Shown: positions 61,961 through 64,000 of the stretch, one piece after another
Position numbering within the stretch: position 1 is the stretch's first letter
How the letters are laid out: every line of letters begins with the position of its first letter
Source: Halictus rubicundus
Lineage: Eukaryota; Arthropoda; Insecta; Hymenoptera; Halictidae
Direction: 5' to 3'
DNA: 64,000 nucleotides
Assembly (NCBI RefSeq): GCF_050948215.1
Contig: NW_027488821.1
Location: 124,001-188,000 of the forward strand
Notes under the pieces: model-generated
Database searches by the model: none
Seen by the model: the letters and a program-made list of their open reading frames with translations, nothing else
Told to the model about the DNA's origin: nothing
Made by a program: the position numbers and the translations under genes

Positions 61961-64000
61961 TATACTATCCTATCCTCTATCCTATCCTATCCTCTATCCT
62001 ATCCTCTATCCTATCCTATCCTCTATCCTATCCTATCCCCTATCCTATCCTATCCTCTATCCTATCCTATCTTCTCTCCTATCCTATCCTCTATCCTATC
62101 CTTTCTTGTATACTATCCTATCCACTATCCTGTATCCTATCCAATCCTCTGTCCTATCCTATCCTCTATCCTATCATATCCTCTATCCTATAATAGACTC
62201 TATCCTATCCTATCCTCTATCCAATCCTCTATCCTATCCTATCCTCTATCCTATCCTATCCTCTATCCTAGCCTATCGTCTATCCTATCCTATCCAATCC
62301 CCTATCCTATGCTCTATCCTATCCTACCCTCTATGATATCGTATACTCTGTGATATCCTATCCTCTATCCTATAATTTCATCTATCCGTTCCTATTCTCT
62401 ATCCTACCCTATTCTCTATCCTATCCTCTATCCTATCCTATCCTGTATCCTATCCTATCCTCTATCCTACCCTATCCTACCCTATCCTCTATCCTATCCT
62501 ATCCTCTATCCTATCCAATCCTCTATCCTATCCTATCCTCTATCCTATCCTATCGTCTATCCTATCCTATCCTCTATCCTATCCTATACTCTATCCTATC
62601 CTATCTTCTATCCTATCCTATCCTCTATCCTATCCGATCTTCCATCCTATCCTATCCTCTATCCTATCAAATCCCCTATCCTATCAAATCCTCTATCCTA
62701 TCCTCTATCCTATCCTATCCTCTATCCTATCCTTTCCTCTATCCTATCCTATCCTCTATCCTATCCTTTCCTCTATCCTATCCTATCCTCTATCCTATCC
62801 TATCGTCTATTCTATCCTATCCTCTATCCTATCCTATCCTATCCTCTATCCTATCCTATCCTATCCTCTATCCTATCCTATCTTCTATCCTATCCTATCC
62901 TCTATCCTATCCTATCCTCCGTCCTATCCTATCTTCTATCCTATCCTATCCTCTATCCTATCCTTTCCTCTATCCTATCAAATCCCCTATCCTATCTTCT
63001 ATCCTATCCTATCCTCTATCCTATCCTATCCTCTATCCTATCCTATCGTCTATCCTATCCTCTATCCTATCCTATCCTCTATCCTATCCTATCCTCTATC
63101 CTATCCTATCCTGTAACCTATCCTATCGTCTATCCTATCCTCTATCCTATCCTATCCTCTATCCTATCCTATCCTCTATCCTATCCTATATTCTATCCTA
63201 TCCTATCCTCTATCCTATCCTTTCCTGTATCCTATCCTATCCACTATCCTGTATCCTATCCAATCCTCTATCCTATCAAATCCCCTATCCTATCAAATCC
63301 TCTATCCTATCCTCTATCCTATCCTATCCTCTATCCTATCCTATCTTCTATCCTATCCTATCCTCTATCCTATCCTTTCCTCTATCCTATCCTATCCTCT
63401 ATCCTATCCTATCGTCTATTCTATCCTATCCTCTATCCTATCCTATCCTATCCTCTATCCTATCCTATCCTATCCTCTATCCTATCCTATCTTCTATCCT
63501 ATCCTATCCTCTATCCTATCCTATCCTCCGTCCTATCCTATCTTCTATCCTATCCTATCCTCTATCCTATCCTATCCTCTATCCTATCCTATCCTCTATC
63601 CTATCCTCTATTCTATCCTATCCTCTATCCTATCCTATCCACTATCCTATCCTATCCTCTATCCTATCCTATCCTCTATCCTATCAAATCCCCTATCCTA
63701 TCCTCTATCCTATCCTATCCTGTATCCTATCCTATCCTCTATCCTCTATCGTATCCAATCCTCTATCCTATCCTATCCTCTATCCTATCCTCTATCCTAT
63801 CCTATCCTCTATAATATCGTACACTCTATCCTATAATATCGTCTATCCGATCCTATTCTCTATCCTATCCTCTATCCTATCCTCTATCCTATCCTATCCT
63901 CTATCCTATCAAATCCCCTATCCTATCCTCTATCCTATCCTATCCTCTATCCTACCCTATCCTCCATCCTATCCTATCCTCTATCCTATCCAATCCTCTA
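61961..64000 (+). repeat. 3,054-3,071-bp HOR unit, copy 2 (runs off window)
   Basis: It is colinear with 58,901-60,929 to the last base of the window, including the private ATAATAGACTC (about 62,192) and CTCTGTGATATCC (about 62,349) variants and the alpha module at about 63,811. An extra CTATACTATCC monomer group sits just before it near 61,960, and CCTTTCC replaces CTTCTATCC near 62,732. The array clearly continues beyond the window. Confidence 0.84.

Larger units (their letters stand above)
1..64000 (+). repeat. 17-bp CCTAT/CCTCTAT satellite array (entire window)
   Basis: Every part of the window is made of CCTAT pentamers and CCTCTAT heptamers. The commonest monomer is CCTATCCTATCCTCTAT (17 bp); 12-bp (one pentamer) and 22-bp (three pentamers) versions are interspersed, and longer pentamer runs are rare (five near 35,310-35,335). 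The canonical unit has 7 C, 7 T, 3 A and no G on this strand. All repeats face the same way: I saw no run of ATAGG on the + strand and hence no inversion. No unique DNA, transposon, RNA gene or credible coding sequence interrupts it. This structure is typical of eukaryotic heterochromatic satellite DNA. I infer the compartment but cannot name the species or chromosome position. I do not recognise this monomer as a named satellite. Confidence 0.97.

Noticed and set aside
1..64000. Resemblance of the translated repeat (SYP-type motifs) to repeat proteins such as the RNA polymerase II C-terminal domain or structural repeat proteins
   Set aside because: The period in residues arises from 51 bp being the least common multiple of 17 and 3. 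12- and 22-bp units and indels shift the frame freely, so there is no selection for a protein repeat.
1..64000. CRISPR array
   Set aside because: There are no unique spacers, no palindromic direct repeat, no leader and no cas genes. The repeat is contiguous and low complexity.
1..64000. Telomere array
   Set aside because: The pentamer is CCTAT, not CCTAA or CCCTAA, and the regular heptamer punctuation and HOR structure are atypical of telomeres. Kept only as a low-interest similarity.
1..64000. Hairpin or cruciform-forming inverted repeats
   Set aside because: The + strand is almost G-free, so intrastrand pairing is minimal. The only palindromes are short (GTATAC, GATATC) within variant modules.
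1..64000. H-DNA (intramolecular triplex) from mirror symmetry of the CCTAT pentamer
   Set aside because: The pentamer array is mirror-symmetric, but A interrupts the pyrimidine strand in every unit and the heptamer breaks the symmetry, so stable triplex is unlikely.
1..64000. CENP-B box in the array
   Set aside because: No sequence resembling the G-rich core of the CENP-B box was seen on either strand. Centromere function therefore cannot be claimed from a motif.

Overview
The whole 64 kb is one uninterrupted, head-to-tail tandem satellite array. I found no protein gene, RNA gene, transposon or unique flanking sequence, and the array runs off both ends of the window. The basic word is the pentamer CCTAT, punctuated by the heptamer CCTCTAT. 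The dominant monomer is 17 bp, CCTATCCTATCCTCTAT (two pentamers plus one heptamer); 12-bp and 22-bp versions (one or three pentamers) are common. The canonical monomer has no G on the + strand (7 C, 7 T, 3 A). A low-complexity array of this length and hierarchy suggests eukaryotic constitutive heterochromatin (pericentromere, subtelomere, or a sex or B chromosome) assembled from long reads. The species cannot be told from the sequence.

Above the monomer there is a clear nested higher-order repeat (HOR) structure, visible through rare variant monomers that recur in the same order at fixed offsets. Zone 1 (about 1-33.4 kb) is built from block A (1.8 kb; full or partial copies near 1, 10.2, 13.7, 25.5, 28.4 and 31.7 kb), block D (about 1.7 kb; 2.4, 4.1 and 15.5 kb), block E (1.8, 5.8, 14.9 and 16.8 kb), run-rich stretches of near-perfect monomers, and block B (1.04 kb; 8.7, 20.1 and 21.9 kb, with a degraded copy at 23.9 kb). 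The order A-D-E-run-B occurs twice, about 10-13 kb apart, so the multi-kb ensemble was itself duplicated.

Zone 2 (about 34.4-41.0 kb) is a tandem pair of a 3,728-bp unit with only a few differences. Zone 3 (about 41-64 kb) uses another set of variant modules, with tandem units of about 1,070, 2,884 and 3,054-3,071 bp and longer-range copies at offsets of 3,971, 4,837 and 5,223 bp. The changeover near 33.4-34.4 kb is marked by a switch in the version of a recurrent AT-rich variant module (called alpha here).

The many long open frames on the + strand are a composition artefact. The canonical monomer contains no stop on the + strand in any phase, while its complement has TAG in every pentamer. 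Because 17 is not a multiple of 3, the frame returns only after 51 bp and yields a 17-residue S/Y/P/L/I repeat. These frames begin and end wherever a mutated monomer happens to create ATG or a stop, so none is annotated as a gene. All coordinates and offsets were read by eye; HOR boundaries are good to about 10-40 bp.
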